A stretch of DNA of 64,000 nt from Sphaerosporella brunnea (Eukaryota; Ascomycota; Pezizomycetes; Pezizales; Pyronemataceae): positions 1 to 64,000 of the forward strand of contig VXIS01000025.1 of the NCBI GenBank assembly GCA_008704415.1, in the 5' to 3' direction. Position 1 is the stretch's first letter. Each line of letters begins with the position of its first letter. Below are positions 63,701 through 64,000 of the stretch, in pieces. Below the pieces are notes generated by a model that was given only the letters and a program-made list of their open reading frames with translations, did no database searches and was not told the origin of the DNA. A program made the position numbers and the translations under genes.

Positions 63701-64000
63701 CGTATTTCCTCATCTCGTCGTAAAACATATAGCAGAACGTGCATATCAAGGACAACGCCAGAAAAAGATGGGCCCAGTAACGCTGCGTGTGTGAGGGGGC
63801 GATATTCGTCCACGCCAGTCGGTCCAGGCCCTGCACCTCTTTGCCGCCCTTTCCTCCCAGGAAGTTGATGGGCAGCAGAATCGGCAGGATGACCAGTGCG
63901 ACCATGACAAAGATCTTGAGCAGCATCAGAAGGTAACGCAAGAAAAAGTAAGCATCAAGGCCGGACTTGGCGATGAAGTCACTCGTGGCGGTTTCGAAAA
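60732..64000 (-). CDS. OSCA/CSC1 (RSN1/DUF221) family cation channel, N-terminus outside window
   Basis: Stop at 60732; the frame stays open to base 64000, so the start lies beyond the right edge. Over 1070 codons are visible. Near the right edge is an N-terminal helix (LLKIFVMVALVILPILLPINFLG cut here to one segment) and the start of the cytosolic domain with SAIPESWLTVQRLVELY. A long disordered Ser/Lys-rich insertion lies between residues about 190 and 450. Then come the 7TM domain blocks NDVIWGNMKMQWWERYIR, GWAFPVAFVGLISQVNYL, AAPEILAQNLPKASNFFFSY and FPVYTNLACIGIVYSVISP. A 54-nt intron (63484-63537, GTGGGT donor, CACTGAC branch) is in frame and stop-free; splicing joins NVWINR to DYDDLQEKV, as in the family. 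Members are osmosensitive Ca2+-permeable plasma-membrane channels. Confidence 0.9.
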   Translation of the reverse strand, partial: FETATSDFIAKSGLDAYFFLRYLLMLLKIFVMVALVILPILLPINFLGGKGGKEVQGLDRLAWTNIAPSHTQRYWAHLFLALSLICTFCYMFYDEMRKYVRLRQSYLTSPQHRLRASATTVLVSAIPESWLTVQRLVELYDVFPGGIRNVWINRWVSRKCQATFVTGTDRGRDYDDLQEKVEERDVLAKMLERAETELIMLCKKKQLKMLAKAAKTDPKAAADKQASEAASEEFVAGPGLSSGNPHQIPTLLRDRSPHDKEKGRKITGFRNTIGGVPIVGDVVGGVTKGVTKGFAGVGRGVMGGVSVVTGGVRKITGAGGGHDRHASESERFSDEEELEANPEKPTDNAERPPPTDRTNSDRSTKRGSTLVGKDGTPIVHERKPARERATTLDSPFSDLPLKEKEENHKDSKFWRRKTHHGHFKSDSDEIPLSIESPSSPRTNAFTETIVKVFKPKAKEEYPKAYNEEYDMDKGDGEPLWKKYITQKERPTHNLPLCSWMPSLPLIGKKVDTIYHCRKELARLNLEIEMDQETPERYPLMNSAFVQFNQQVAAHMACQSLSHHVPQHMCPRHIEVSPNDVIWGNMKMQWWERYIRSGLITAATGGLIIGWAFPVAFVGLISQVNYLTDTFGWLHWLKDLPDSVLGLISGVLPPLLLGILMALLPMILRLFARIQGCHTGMAIERSVQGMYFAFLFIQVFLVVSISSGITAVIEEITNQPFAAPEILAQNLPKASNFFFSYLLLQAFSVSGAALLQIATLIFNFVLAPILDTTARDKFTRATSLMEIKWGTFFPVYTNLACIGIVYSVISPLILIFNMITFSLFWIVYRYNLLFVVNFRFDTGGLLFPRAINQLFTGIYVMEVCLVGLFFLVRDSQQTVACAPQAIIMIAATICTIIYQWTLNQAFGPLLTYLPITLEDDAVIRDQEFAKEQDERRKKNLLGRQEQPGENLNDLLEARERAEAHGGSIELRTMETPPPSVHADAEAGGSIPSKTIELFQDMADEIEDLTPEERDQLVARAFQHPAIRAKRPVIWIPRDDLGVSDDEIRRTMRFSEKVWISNEYAGLDRRGKVRYARSPPDFDMRDLVEL

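Noticed and set aside
1..64000. CRISPR arrays, bacterial operons, ribosome-binding sites
   Set aside because: The window is eukaryotic (introns, TATA boxes, fungal transposons); the tandem repeats have no CRISPR-like spacers.

Overview
This is nuclear DNA of a filamentous ascomycete (Pezizomycotina). The genes carry short introns of 45 to 89 bp with GT/AG ends and CTRAC/CTGAY-like branch points. The window holds a HET-domain relic, a Pth11/rhodopsin-like receptor, a DUF7025-type AAA ATPase, and fungal transposon families (a DIRS-order/Ngaro-like tyrosine-recombinase retroelement, a Ty3/gypsy chromovirus, Tad-like LINEs, Tc1/mariner and hAT MITEs). I cannot name the species from the sequence.

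Layout. Positions 1-29,000 are mostly repeats and gene relics. They contain: the 3' part of a Ngaro-like retroelement with split direct repeats (1-4285); a Tc1 element split by a LINE fragment (4747-6340); a hAT MITE (6909-7357); a frameshifted HET gene (7833-9353) whose upstream neighbour is cut by two nested TA-flanked elements (9732-11178); a 23-bp minisatellite (13.6 kb); and an apparently intact gypsy element with matching 130-bp LTRs (15280-21613). A small coiled-coil gene follows, ending in one arm of a perfect 58-bp inverted repeat (23021-24320), then a small membrane-protein gene (26249).

Positions 29,300-43,100 are gene-rich: a one-exon phosphatase-kinase-RNA ligase fusion (29311), an alpha/beta hydrolase (32667), a prenylcysteine-oxidase-like gene with an in-frame TGA (35501), divergently from it an Upf1-like SF1 helicase (37747), a fatty acid hydroxylase/sterol desaturase family protein (40044), and a secreted BBE-type FAD oxidase (41452).

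Positions 43,100-64,000 alternate genes with MITEs: a rhodopsin-like 7TM receptor (46926), a small conserved membrane protein (51727), a seven-exon AAA ATPase (53904) and an OSCA/CSC1-type channel that runs off the right edge (60732). Short LINE tails with a common hairpin lie at 6.4, 32.3, 34.5, 59.5 and 60.4 kb.

The host genes do not form an evident cluster or pathway; they look like dispersed housekeeping and accessory genes. The most distinctive gene is the RNA-repair-type fusion at 29311, which joins a cysteine phosphatase, a P-loop kinase and a KxDG nucleotidyltransferase in one chain. Splice junctions were read by eye from consensus sites, frame and remembered family patterns. No homology search was run.
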